Assembly: GCF_003076455.1 (NCBI RefSeq)
Contig: NZ_CP020918.1
Span: 1,860,001-1,924,000 of the forward strand
Origin: Flavobacterium faecale
GTDB taxonomy: Bacteria; Bacteroidota; Bacteroidia; Flavobacteriales; Flavobacteriaceae
Direction: 5' to 3'
DNA: 64,000 bases
This document shows, piece after piece, positions 50,287 through 58,721 of the stretch. The notes beneath the pieces were generated by a model, which was not told the DNA's origin, did no database searches, and worked only from the letters and a program-made list of their open reading frames with translations. The translations under genes were made by a program, and so were the position numbers. Every line of letters begins with the position of its first letter. Within the stretch, counting starts at the first letter, position 1.

Positions 50287-52050
50287 ATGTTTGAAATTTC
50301 TGCATTAAAACAGATGAAGCTTGCTGAGCTTCAAGAGATCGCAAAAGCGGCTAAGACAATAAAATTTAACGGTGTAAAAAAAGAAACGTTAATTGGTCTT
50401 ATTTTAGAACAACAAACCTTTACGGTACAAGATGCTGCGCCAGCTACAGAAGTAAAATCTGAAGCAGGAAATGAGGACGATAAACCGAAAAGAGCTCGAA
50501 TTGTACCTGTAAAAAAGACTCCTATAGCTAAAGGTGCTGCTAAACCAGTGATTAGCAAAAGAGTTATGGAAGCAGTTGTTGAAGACGCAATCTCAAACGA
50601 GGATGTTCCTGAAGCGAGTGCAACGGTAGAAGAAAGTTCGAAAGAAGAAGAAGCGCCTGCTAAAACGCCTAAAATCGTTAAATTTAGCAAATCGGCTTAC
50701 GAAAAGAAAATTGCTAGTAAAAAAGAAAAAGAAACTGCTCCCGCAATGGTTAAAGAGGAGGGTGCAGATGCTGAACCGACTGAGGTAAAAGAACCTGTTG
50801 CTCCTGTAAAAAAGGTGAATCCAAATCAGGTAAACAAGCAAAATCCGAATCAAAATCCGAATCAAAATCCGAATCAAAACCAAAATCCGAATTTTAAAAG
50901 TAAGAAAAACAACTTTAGAGATGCTGATTTTGAATTTGATGGTATTATTGAAAGTGAAGGAGTTTTGGAAATGATGCCTGATGGTTATGGTTTTCTTCGC
51001 TCTTCAGATTATAATTATTTAGCATCACCAGATGATATTTATTTGTCAACGTCACAAATTAGATTATTTGGTTTGAAAACGGGTGATACCGTAAAAGGAG
51101 TGGTGCGACCTCCAAAAGAAGGAGAGAAATTTTTCCCTCTAGTTCGTGTACTTAAAATCAATGGGCATGATCCTCAAGTTGTGCGTGATAGAGTATCATT
51201 TGAACATTTAACGCCTGTTTTTCCATCTGAAAAATTTAAATTAGCTGAAAGACAAAGTACTATTTCAACCCGTATTATCGATTTGTTTTCTCCAATTGGA
51301 AAAGGACAGCGTGGTATGATCGTAGCGCAACCTAAAACAGGTAAGACGATGTTGTTGAAAGAAATAGCAAATGCAATTGCAGCCAATCATCCCGAAGTAT
51401 ATTTGATCGTTTTACTAATTGACGAACGTCCTGAAGAGGTGACGGATATGCAACGTAGCGTACGTGGTGAGGTAATTGCTTCTACTTTTGATAGAGAGCC
51501 ACAAGAACACGTGAAAATTGCAAACATTGTTTTGGAGAAAGCGAAACGTTTGGTAGAGTGTGGTCATGATGTTGTTATTTTACTAGACTCAATTACACGT
51601 TTGGCTCGTGCCTACAATACCGTGCAACCGGCCTCTGGAAAAGTATTGAGTGGTGGTGTTGATGCAAATGCATTACAAAAACCAAAACGTTTCTTTGGTG
51701 CTGCTCGTAATGTAGAAAATGGTGGTTCTTTGAGTATAATTGCTACTGCTTTAACTGAAACTGGATCCAAAATGGATGAGGTGATTTTTGAAGAGTTCAA
51801 AGGTACAGGAAATATGGAATTGCAATTGGATCGTAAAATTGCAAACAAGCGTATCTTCCCGGCGATTGATTTAACTTCATCTAGTACAAGACGTGATGAT
51901 TTATTGTTGGATGAAAACACCTTGCAAAGAATGTGGATCATGCGTAAATACCTTGCTGATATGAATCCTGTTGAGGCAATGAGTTTTATCAACGATCGTT
52001 TTAGAAAAACTAGAAATAATGAAGAGTTCTTGATTTCGATGAACGACTAA
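50287..52050 (+). CDS. rho: Transcription termination factor Rho with long N-terminal insertion
   Basis: A 587-residue Rho, longer than the ~420-residue E. coli form. The N-terminal Rho-N helix bundle ([18 protein letters not shown], about 5-45) is followed by an insertion of low complexity (about 55-210: Lys/Glu/Ala-rich, then NPNQ tandem units at 186-197). The RNA-binding CSD (about 220-300) has [11 protein letters not shown]. The ATPase part has Walker [13 protein letters not shown], Walker [17 protein letters not shown] and the Q-loop SGGVDANAL. It ends transcription by hexameric translocation on RNA. Long disordered insertions are known in Bacteroidota Rho. A terminator follows. Confidence 0.96.
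   Translation: MFEISALKQMKLAELQEIAKAAKTIKFNGVKKETLIGLILEQQTFTVQDAAPATEVKSEAGNEDDKPKRARIVPVKKTPIAKGAAKPVISKRVMEAVVEDAISNEDVPEASATVEESSKEEEAPAKTPKIVKFSKSAYEKKIASKKEKETAPAMVKEEGADAEPTEVKEPVAPVKKVNPNQVNKQNPNQNPNQNPNQNQNPNFKSKKNNFRDADFEFDGIIESEGVLEMMPDGYGFLRSSDYNYLASPDDIYLSTSQIRLFGLKTGDTVKGVVRPPKEGEKFFPLVRVLKINGHDPQVVRDRVSFEHLTPVFPSEKFKLAERQSTISTRIIDLFSPIGKGQRGMIVAQPKTGKTMLLKEIANAIAANHPEVYLIVLLIDERPEEVTDMQRSVRGEVIASTFDREPQEHVKIANIVLEKAKRLVECGHDVVILLDSITRLARAYNTVQPASGKVLSGGVDANALQKPKRFFGAARNVENGGSLSIIATALTETGSKMDEVIFEEFKGTGNMELQLDRKIANKRIFPAIDLTSSSTRRDDLLLDENTLQRMWIMRKYLADMNPVEAMSFINDRFRKTRNNEEFLISMND
50842..50877 (+). repeat. In-frame 12-bp tandem repeat in rho
   Basis: Three perfect copies of AATCCGAATCAA (codons Asn-Pro-Asn-Gln) at 50842-50853, 50854-50865 and 50866-50877, with degenerate copies on both sides. 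Length changes keep the frame. Confidence 0.9.
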
Positions 52051-52052
52051 AG

Positions 52053-52281
52053 CAAAAGTCAAAAATCAAAATTCAATTTCAAAATTCAACTTCAAAAATT
52101 AAAAAAAAACAATTGCAATACTAATTGGTGTGGAGAAAAAATAAATAAAATTTCAATCGAAATTAATAGAATATGTTAAAAGCAAAAAGCTCCGATTTCG
52201 TATTGAAATCGGAGCTTTTTTTTATCGTCAATTCAATTGATTTTTTGAAATTGAAATTGATTTTTGAACTTTGATTTTTGC
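52053..52281. repeat. AT-rich inverted repeats around the rho terminator
   Basis: The left side (52053-52100) repeats the phrase TCAAAATTCAATTTC; the right side (52228-52281) is its approximate inverse (GAAATTGAAATTGATTTTTG). Together they form a large imperfect inverted repeat that encloses the terminator. Confidence 0.5.
52184..52223 (+). terminator. Rho-independent terminator after rho
   Basis: AAAAAGCTCCGATTTC (52184-52199) and GAAATCGGAGCTTTTT (52205-52220) pair perfectly over 16 bases and are followed by T. It can serve the convergent rsmB-like gene as well. Confidence 0.92.
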
Positions 52282-53496
52282 TTATTGCTTTCTTTCCATT
52301 TGAGCCATGTAAAATCCATCAAAACCTGAATCTGAAGCTAAAATTTTGTGGTCTTTTATAAGTGCAAATTGTTTTCCAATTTCAGTTGATAAAAAACGTG
52401 CTACTTGTTCTTGGTTTTCAGACGGTAGGATAGAGCAAGTAGCATAAACTAATTTTCCACCTGGTTTTACAATTTTTGAATAACTCTCCAAAACTTCTGA
52501 TTGAATCTTGCGAATGTTATCAATGAATTCTGGTTGCAGTTTCCATTTCGCATCTGGGTTTCTTTTTAAAACACCTAAACCACTACATGGCGCATCAATC
52601 AAAACACGGTCTGCTTTTTCGTGCAAACGTTTAATGATTTTGGTACTGTCAATAATACGGTATTCGATATTGAACGCACCATCACGCTTTGCGCGAAGTT
52701 TTAATTGTTTTAATTTGCTTTCGTACAAATCCATTGCAATCAATTGTCCTTTGTTTTCCATCAAGGCAGCAATGTGCAACGTCTTTCCTCCTGCACCTGC
52801 GCAAGTATCTACTACTCTCATTCCTGGTTTTACATCAAGATATGCAGCTACCAATTGAGAATTGGCATCTTGTACTTCAAAGAAACCTTGTTTGAAAGCG
52901 TCAGTCATAAAGACATTGGCTCTTTCTTTTAAAACTAATGCTTCAGGTTGGCCTTCTAAAGGATCTGTTTCAATGTCTAAATCCATCAAAACGGCTCTAA
53001 GGTTTTCCTTTGTAGTTTTTAATGTGTTAGTCCTAAGGATAACTTTGGCTGGTTGATTTTGAGCTGTGATTTCTTTAGCCCAAACTTCTTCGCCTAATTC
53101 TTTAACACACAATTCATCCATCCAATCAGGAATAGATTCTTTGATGGCACGTGTTTTTGACAATTCGTCAAAACGGCCTTTTATTTTTCTTTCTGGTGTA
53201 CCTTCAAGTTGGCGCCAATCAGGAATTGGGTATCCTCTTAAAACCGCCCATACAGAGAACATTCTCCATAAATTATCGCGATCAAAAGGTTCTTTTACCT
53301 CGGCAACTTCTGCGTACAGTCTTTTCCAACGTACGACTTCGTATATGGTTTCGGCAACGAATTTTCTATCCGAACTTCCCCAACGTTTGTCTTTTTTTAA
53401 AGCTCTTGCAACCACTTTATCAGCATATTCTCCTTCATTAAATATGGCATTTAGAGAATCAATTGTGGTGTAAACTAAATTTCTGTGTAATCTCAT
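52282..53496 (-). CDS. RsmB/NOP-family rRNA (cytosine-C5)-methyltransferase
   Basis: A 404-residue SAM-dependent methyltransferase. The N-terminal part (about 1-130) is NusB-like and RNA-binding. The catalytic domain (about 160-400) has SAM motif I VVDTCAGAGGKTLHIAALM, motif IV DAPCSGLGVLKRNPDAKW with one catalytic Cys, and motif VI VYATCSILPSENQEQV with the nucleophile Cys. It probably makes m5C in 16S rRNA (C967 in E. coli); which cytosine it modifies cannot be read from the sequence. It is converging with rho over the shared terminator. Confidence 0.88.
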   Translation of the reverse strand: MRLHRNLVYTTIDSLNAIFNEGEYADKVVARALKKDKRWGSSDRKFVAETIYEVVRWKRLYAEVAEVKEPFDRDNLWRMFSVWAVLRGYPIPDWRQLEGTPERKIKGRFDELSKTRAIKESIPDWMDELCVKELGEEVWAKEITAQNQPAKVILRTNTLKTTKENLRAVLMDLDIETDPLEGQPEALVLKERANVFMTDAFKQGFFEVQDANSQLVAAYLDVKPGMRVVDTCAGAGGKTLHIAALMENKGQLIAMDLYESKLKQLKLRAKRDGAFNIEYRIIDSTKIIKRLHEKADRVLIDAPCSGLGVLKRNPDAKWKLQPEFIDNIRKIQSEVLESYSKIVKPGGKLVYATCSILPSENQEQVARFLSTEIGKQFALIKDHKILASDSGFDGFYMAQMERKQ

Positions 53497-53582
53497 TTTG
53501 AATAATTGAGCTGCAAAGGTACTATTAATTGATTTGAAAGTTTAATTTTAAATTAACGAAAATGAAATTATTCTTTTAGATC

Positions 53583-53614
53583 AAAAAAAAACACCGTTTT
53601 ATTAGAACGGTGTT
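53583..53614 (-). terminator. Rho-independent terminator of kup
   Basis: On the minus strand ACACCGTT and AACGGTGT pair (plus arms 53591-53598 and 53606-53613), followed by T9. Confidence 0.88.
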
Positions 53615-53634
53615 GAGATTGTTTGTGTTATGTT

Positions 53635-55596
53635 TTATTCTACGCGGGTCAAACCGATAGTCTCGGGAGCATGAAGAACCATTGGAAACTTTTCAATTTT
53701 AACAGAACTACTATCAAGTCCAAAAGCACTTTCTTCTGATAAGCTTAATTTTTTGATTAAGAAATAAGAATTCATTACGATCTTTTCGAACCATAGTAAA
53801 TCACTGTCATTGGATAAGAATTTTTCAGATAATACAAATTTAAAATCACCAATGATGTTGTTTTTATTTAGAGATTCATAACGACTTGTTATGTCAACTT
53901 CTCCTTTTTTTACCATGTCTTTGATAACTTCCTTAAACATAAGGTTGATTTTTGTAGGTTCTCTGAATCCTAAGTTGAAATCAATTCGATACAAATCATC
54001 TTTTAGTATTTCAGTTACACGGTATTCCGATTTATAAGGTTCAGTAAGAATGTTTACGTGAACAAACCAATAGATATCTGCTCTTTTTGGTCTTTTTTGT
54101 AAAATAGAGTACATTACTTTCTCTTCTATTTCGTCAGAGCGATTCGCATTGGTCATGTAAACCAAATGTGTTGCGTATTTTGGAATCGTTAAGTCAACAC
54201 TTAACTCTGTTAGTACTTTTTTGTAATCGGCTATTTTTACAATTTTGGTGTAGCTCTTGTTGATTTTTTTGGCAAGATACCAAGTAGTCATGATCGAAAT
54301 TAAGACTAAGGCAATAAGCAACGTAACATATCCACCGTCTGCAAATTTGGTAACGTTGGCCGCAAGAAAGCTAAGCTCAATTAGCAAGTAAAATGTAATT
54401 AACGGTACCATGAAATACAATTTTACTCGCTTCATAATAAGGTAGAAGTTTAGTAAAATAGTTGTCATAATCATACACAAGATAATAGCCAATCCATAAG
54501 CGTGCTCCATATTGCTAGACTCTTCAAAATGGATTACGATACCTACACAACCAAAAAATAGTAACCAGTTGATAGATGGGATATACAATTGCCCTTTTAA
54601 TTCTGTAGGGTATTTGATTTTAACTTTTGGCCAAAAATTCAATCGCATCGCTTCGTTTATCAACGTGAATGAACCAGTGATTAAGGCTTGAGAGGCGATT
54701 ACAGCAGCTAATGTTGCAATTACAATTCCGAAAGGTTGAAACCAGTCAGCCATGATGAGATAGAACGGATTACCATTTTTACCACCAAGAGTTTCTAAAG
54801 TTTGTCCTTCGTGCTGAATTAAGTAGGCTCCTTGTCCGAAATAATTAAGTAATAAAGCTATTTTTACAAAGATCCAACTCACACGTATGTTCTTACGTCC
54901 GCAGTGACCCATGTCTGAGTACAATGCTTCTGCACCTGTTGTACATAGGAAAACAAGTCCAAGTACAAAAAAACCTTCAGGATGAATTTTTAATAAATGA
55001 TAGGCGTAATAGGGGTTAATTGCTCTAAAGACTTCGGGCTGTTTTATTATTTGAATAACTCCTAGTGTTGCAAGCATGCTAAACCAAATTAGCATCATTG
55101 GAGCAAAAAACTTTCCAACTAATTTTGTTCCAAATTGCTGAATGGTAAACAAAACAAATAAAATACCAATTACAATGGGTACCGTATTAATGTTAGGATA
55201 GAAAGTCTTAATCCCTTCAACAGCTGAAGATACTGAGATAGGAGGGGTGATTATTCCGTCTGCAAGTAATGCACTACCTCCAATAATAGCGGGAACAATA
55301 AGCCATTTTATTTTTGTCTTCTTGACCAAAGCGTAGAGTGCAAATATTCCTCCTTCACCATGATTGTCTGCGCTAAGTGTAATGAGTACGTATTTGACGG
55401 TGGTTTGAAGTGTTAATGTCCAAAAAACAGCGGAAATACCTCCAAGTACAACGTCAATATTAATGGTGTGTTCTCCTAGGATTGCTTTCATTACATATAA
55501 TGGTGAAGTACCAATATCTCCGTAGATGATTCCTAATGTTATCAATAAACCCCCTAAAGTTAATTTAGAATGTAAATCTTTGTGCGATGTGCTCAT
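53635..55596 (-). CDS. kup: KUP-family potassium uptake protein
   Basis: A 653-residue transporter. About twelve transmembrane helices cover residues 12-440. The start GGLLITLGIIYGDIGTSPLYV carries the conserved GDIGTSP motif, then DNHGEGGIFALYAL and GSALLADGIITPPISV. A cytoplasmic C-terminal domain (about 450-653) completes the protein. It imports K+ with protons at the inner membrane. The gene stands alone, with its own terminator and a terminator upstream from the next unit. No Kdp or Trk genes are in the window. Confidence 0.95.
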   Translation of the reverse strand: MSTSHKDLHSKLTLGGLLITLGIIYGDIGTSPLYVMKAILGEHTINIDVVLGGISAVFWTLTLQTTVKYVLITLSADNHGEGGIFALYALVKKTKIKWLIVPAIIGGSALLADGIITPPISVSSAVEGIKTFYPNINTVPIVIGILFVLFTIQQFGTKLVGKFFAPMMLIWFSMLATLGVIQIIKQPEVFRAINPYYAYHLLKIHPEGFFVLGLVFLCTTGAEALYSDMGHCGRKNIRVSWIFVKIALLLNYFGQGAYLIQHEGQTLETLGGKNGNPFYLIMADWFQPFGIVIATLAAVIASQALITGSFTLINEAMRLNFWPKVKIKYPTELKGQLYIPSINWLLFFGCVGIVIHFEESSNMEHAYGLAIILCMIMTTILLNFYLIMKRVKLYFMVPLITFYLLIELSFLAANVTKFADGGYVTLLIALVLISIMTTWYLAKKINKSYTKIVKIADYKKVLTELSVDLTIPKYATHLVYMTNANRSDEIEEKVMYSILQKRPKRADIYWFVHVNILTEPYKSEYRVTEILKDDLYRIDFNLGFREPTKINLMFKEVIKDMVKKGEVDITSRYESLNKNNIIGDFKFVLSEKFLSNDSDLLWFEKIVMNSYFLIKKLSLSEESAFGLDSSSVKIEKFPMVLHAPETIGLTRVE

Positions 55597-55668
55597 GTAG
55601 TATTTTTAAAAAACACTTCAAATTTACTCTTTTTAAATATATTAGATTTAAATTTTATAAAAAATGTA

Positions 55669-55700
55669 CAAAAAAAGCACAGTCTGTTAAACTGTGCTTT
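55669..55700 (-). terminator. Rho-independent terminator upstream of kup
   Basis: AAAGCACAGT (55674-55683) and ACTGTGCTTT (55691-55700) pair perfectly. On the minus strand T8 follows, and it lies 20 bases after the stop codon of the Ser/Arg-rich protein gene. Confidence 0.88.
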
Positions 55701-55720
55701 CGGGCTATTATCAGAACGTA

Positions 55721-57082
55721 TTAAGTTCTTCTGTTTTCATTGGAGTTCGATGATGAACTTCTTCCGCTATTTCCAGATCGTTCAGTTGCGCTTCTTGTTG
55801 GCGAACTCGATCTAGCTTCGGATGATCTACTTGAACTCGATTGCACTCTAGGTTCTCTAGTGCTACTCGATTGATTTTGCGAATAACTTCTAGAGCTTGG
55901 GCTAGATTGGGTTCTAGCTTCATTAGCTGAACTTGAACTTCTTTGCGAATAATCTCTTGATGTTCTTTGTGGAGTAGCTTCAGTTGTTGAACTTGAACTT
56001 CTTTGAGAATAATCTCTCGATGTTCTTCGTGGAGCAGCTTCAATTGTTGTGCTTGAGCTTCTTTGAGTATAGTCTCTAGATGATCTTTGTGGAGTAGCTT
56101 CAGTTGTTGAACTTACTCGGTTCTGCGCATAATCTCTTGATGTAGCTGTTCTTTGCGGCGAATTTTCTCTTGTTGAACTTGATCTGTTATTAGAATAATT
56201 TCTTGATGTCTCTGTTTTTTGTGGTGCAGATTGTCTTGAAGAATATCCAGTGTTGTTAGAGTAACGACGTTCATTTGATGTAGACGAGTTGCTTCTACTT
56301 GATCTAGAAGAGTAATTGTTGTTTCTAGAGGAATAACTACTGCTTCTTCTTTGATCCAAATCATATCGGTTCGTCATTGCTGAATTGCGACTAGAGAAGT
56401 TATAATTTGGATGCATACGTTCGTAGTAATTTGATCTATTCGAACGATATAAAACCGGTGCATAAGTACTACGTCTTACATTTACATAGTTATAACTGTT
56501 TCTTAAGTTAATAGATATTTGAATGTTTGATCGGTACCTGTAACTTGGAAATGGACTCCAAGCAGCATAATAACTAGGGTATGAGTTCCAATAACAATTA
56601 GAAATATAAGGTCTATAGTTGGTTACATAAAACGAAGCGTAAATTAGCGGAGAACTATAATATACTGGTTCGTATATGTAATTTGATCCATAAATATATT
56701 CGTTACCAACAAATTGTACTTGTACTCGGTTGTTTTGATCTCTTTCAACATCAATTGTTGCTACGTCTTGATATACATCACGATCCAACACAGATTGAAT
56801 AATAATTAAATGCGTATTTCTATCTACAGTTTCAATCACTCTTAAATAGTCCACTTGATCGTCATTGTTTAGATCTAGATTCGAAATCTGAATTTTAGGA
56901 TCGTTGAGTTTTTGCTCGAAATCCTGAAGATTTCTCGAATCTCCAAAAAGTGATGCTACAGCTCTAAGGTCTAGGTTATCGCTTATTTCGTTATTCATTG
57001 CATTTACACTTCCGTATTGTGCTTGCATTTGCAAAGCAAAAAGAGAAGTAAGTAAGCTCGCTATAAGTAGTTTAGTTTTCAT
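55721..57082 (-). CDS. Secreted Ser/Arg-rich protein with 20-residue tandem repeats
   Basis: A 453-residue exported protein. The signal peptide is residues 1-21 (ends MQAQ). The N-terminal half (about 25-125) is an ordered domain with EQKLNDPKIQISNLDLNN, and VDRNTHLIIIQSVLDRDVYQ. A Tyr/Ser/Pro-rich segment follows (about 130-230). The last ~200 residues are Ser/Arg/Thr-rich, with 20-residue units of type EATPQRTSRDYSQRSSSSTT in at least three good copies (60-bp DNA units at about 55935-56100). The tail is basic and probably disordered, so it may bind cell-wall or extracellular polyanions. It is separated from the ECF operon by a terminator. No family is recognised for the repeat part. Confidence 0.75.
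   Translation of the reverse strand: MKTKLLIASLLTSLFALQMQAQYGSVNAMNNEISDNLDLRAVASLFGDSRNLQDFEQKLNDPKIQISNLDLNNDDQVDYLRVIETVDRNTHLIIIQSVLDRDVYQDVATIDVERDQNNRVQVQFVGNEYIYGSNYIYEPVYYSSPLIYASFYVTNYRPYISNCYWNSYPSYYAAWSPFPSYRYRSNIQISINLRNSYNYVNVRRSTYAPVLYRSNRSNYYERMHPNYNFSSRNSAMTNRYDLDQRRSSSYSSRNNNYSSRSSRSNSSTSNERRYSNNTGYSSRQSAPQKTETSRNYSNNRSSSTRENSPQRTATSRDYAQNRVSSTTEATPQRSSRDYTQRSSSTTIEAAPRRTSRDYSQRSSSSTTEATPQRTSRDYSQRSSSSANEARTQSSPSSRSYSQNQSSSTREPRVQSSSSRSSEARSSSPTRSATERSGNSGRSSSSNSNENRRT
55940..56110. repeat. 60-bp tandem repeats in the Ser/Arg-rich gene
   Basis: Adjacent units of exactly 60 bases (starting GAATAATCTC, then a second copy, then a partial third with GTATAGTCTC) differ by point changes. 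Each unit equals 20 residues. Confidence 0.8.
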
Positions 57083-57183
57083 AATCGGAAGTTTTAATGT
57101 TTCTTACAACTAAATATCCAATTACTATGCCAAGAATTACTATTGGCTACTGAAGTAAATTCCTCACTAGCTTTATTGAAATA

Positions 57184-57231
57184 AAAAACACCTAACTCAA
57201 TATCTGATCAGATATGAAATAGGTGTTTTTA
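57184..57231 (-). terminator. Terminator of the ECF operon
   Basis: AAAACACCTA (57185-57194) and TAGGTGTTTT (57220-57229) enclose an inner ATATCTGATCAGATAT palindrome. T-rich on the minus strand. It is symmetric and may work both ways. Confidence 0.8.
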
Positions 57232-57249
57232 TTTAAGATTTAAATTCTA

Positions 57250-57702
57250 CTAATTTTTAGAATTTTTGTCTTTGTATTGTTGCAGTAATTTTCGATTAAA
57301 ATCTTCCTCTGCTTTTTTTAGTTTGATGATTTTTACTTTCGGCAAGAACCTTTTTAAATTGGTGATGAGATTTTTGCGCAAAAGGTAGATTTCTTCGTCG
57401 GTACTTTCAATTTGACGTAGTAAATCTGTAGCATCTTTTTCGCTCATTTTATCCAAAAGGTTATTCTTCATGGAGTTGCGGTAAGTTCTTACTTTTTGGT
57501 GTCTAATTTCAAATTGTTTGTCATCATAGGCGTTGTATATGGGCCAAAAACGGCTTGCCTCTGATGATGTTAGGCTCAGTTCTGAGGTAAAAAAACTAGT
57601 TTTTAAGGCTTTAATCTGATTTTTTTTCTCAACCATACTATCTTGAGCAAACCCAATAAAGTTGACAAGGAGTAAGAATAAGAATATTTTTTTTAACTTC
57701 AT
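57250..57702 (-). CDS. Periplasmic sensor-like protein of ECF operon
   Basis: A 150-residue exported protein. The signal peptide is residues 1-19 (ends GFAQ). The mature part is mostly helical and highly charged (SSEASRFWPIYNAYDDKQFE, MSEKDATDLLRQIESTDEEI), similar to the small helical proteins annotated in flavobacteria as sensors of ECF-type sigma factors and loosely to CpxP/Spy. It lies 30 bases after a membrane-anchored anti-sigma-like gene and 435 bases after the sigma gene stop, in one operon. It probably modulates the anti-sigma factor in the periplasm. The signal is unknown. Confidence 0.72.
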   Translation of the reverse strand: MKLKKIFLFLLLVNFIGFAQDSMVEKKNQIKALKTSFFTSELSLTSSEASRFWPIYNAYDDKQFEIRHQKVRTYRNSMKNNLLDKMSEKDATDLLRQIESTDEEIYLLRKNLITNLKRFLPKVKIIKLKKAEEDFNRKLLQQYKDKNSKN

Positions 57703-57732
57703 AATAATAGTAGTGTTAGCTAGTTTGTAGTT

Positions 57733-58104
57733 TTAATTGATGTGGTTTTCACTTTCAATGGCAACTTCTTCTTTCAAAGCATCAATATCCTGCTCATCCA
57801 AAAGATTGATAATGTCATATTGCGTCACATTTGACTGGTAGCTAAGATAGGTTTCGATGGAACTATCATCTACTTCGGCTGTTTTAGTCGCTGTTGAAAA
57901 TAATTGAGGTAATAACAAAGCAATTATAAAAATAGCGGCAACCATAAAAATCACACTCTTTTTCTTTTTAAAAATAGCGATTATTTTTACGTCGTTCTCA
58001 GGAGCAGGTACAAGGACTTTTTCTGAAAATTTTTCAAAATAATTGTCAGGTGTCTTAAAACCTGAACTTATTTTTGGGCTGGAATCTAGTTTAAATTCTT
58101 TCAT
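57733..58104 (-). CDS. Putative anti-sigma factor, single-pass membrane protein
   Basis: A 123-residue protein with a cytoplasmic N-terminus (about 1-48, FKLDSSPKISSGFKTPDNYF), one transmembrane helix at about 50-70 (VIFMVAAIFIIALLLPQLF) and a short acidic periplasmic part (about 72-123, EVDDSSIETYLSYQSN). This is the usual size and shape of small anti-sigma factors in Bacteroidota ECF operons, though no Cys-His zinc motif is present. It follows the sigma gene by 33 bases. The call depends on that position. Confidence 0.68.
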   Translation of the reverse strand: MKEFKLDSSPKISSGFKTPDNYFEKFSEKVLVPAPENDVKIIAIFKKKKSVIFMVAAIFIIALLLPQLFSTATKTAEVDDSSIETYLSYQSNVTQYDIINLLDEQDIDALKEEVAIESENHIN

Positions 58105-58137
58105 GATAGTAGTTAGACTATTGTTATGGTCAAAGGT

Positions 58138-58680
58138 TTAATTTTTGGTAACAAAAGCTTCAATTTTTTTTACTGCGTGATGGTAGGATGCTTTTAATCC
58201 TCCTACTGAGGTTCCTAAAATATCTGATATTTGTTCGTATTTTAATTCCTCAAAATACTTCATTTTAAAAACTAATTGTTGTTTCTCGGGTAAGGTAGCA
58301 ATAGCTTGCTGTAATTTTAACTGAATTTCGTCACCATCAAAATAACTGTCTGATTTTAAATTATCTATCGCTTTGTTTTGTAATTCCACCGAACTTATAC
58401 CGCTTTTTTTAGCTTTCTGATTTAAAAAAGTAAGTGCCTCATTGGTTGCAATACGATACATCCAAGAAAAAAGTTTGCTTTCGCCTTTAAAATTTTTAAG
58501 ATGCTGAAAAACTTTGACAAATGTATTTTGCAGCACATCATCTGCATCATCGTGATTCAAAACAATGTTTCGTATGTGGCTGTATAGTGGTTTTTGATAA
58601 TCAAACAAGAGTTTTCGAAACGCTTCATTTTGCGTTTTAGGATGTAACAATCGTTCAATAAATTCTTTTTCTTCGAGCAA
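58138..58680 (-). CDS. ECF-family RNA polymerase sigma factor
   Basis: A 180-residue sigma-70-family protein. Region 2 (about 20-90) has HDDADDVLQNTFVKVFQHLK and LFSWMYRIATNEALTFL. Region 4 (about 125-178) has LPEKQQLVFKMKYFEELKYE, and the HTH QISDILGTSVGGLKASYHHA. It directs RNA polymerase to a stress- or envelope-type regulon that is not identified. The start codon appears to be TTG at 58680; no ATG is in frame before the next upstream stop codon. It heads the operon with the anti-sigma-like and sensor-like genes. Confidence 0.9.
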   Translation of the reverse strand: MLEEKEFIERLLHPKTQNEAFRKLLFDYQKPLYSHIRNIVLNHDDADDVLQNTFVKVFQHLKNFKGESKLFSWMYRIATNEALTFLNQKAKKSGISSVELQNKAIDNLKSDSYFDGDEIQLKLQQAIATLPEKQQLVFKMKYFEELKYEQISDILGTSVGGLKASYHHAVKKIEAFVTKN

Positions 58681-58721
58681 AATGGTTCGGGTTCGGTTAT
58701 GGGTAGAAAATAGTAGTGAAA

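Noticed and set aside
55711..56043. 110-codon frame overlapping the Ser/Arg-rich gene
   Set aside because: It exists only because the 60-bp repeats keep another frame open. There is no signal peptide, and the long gene has one plus the ordered N-terminal domain.
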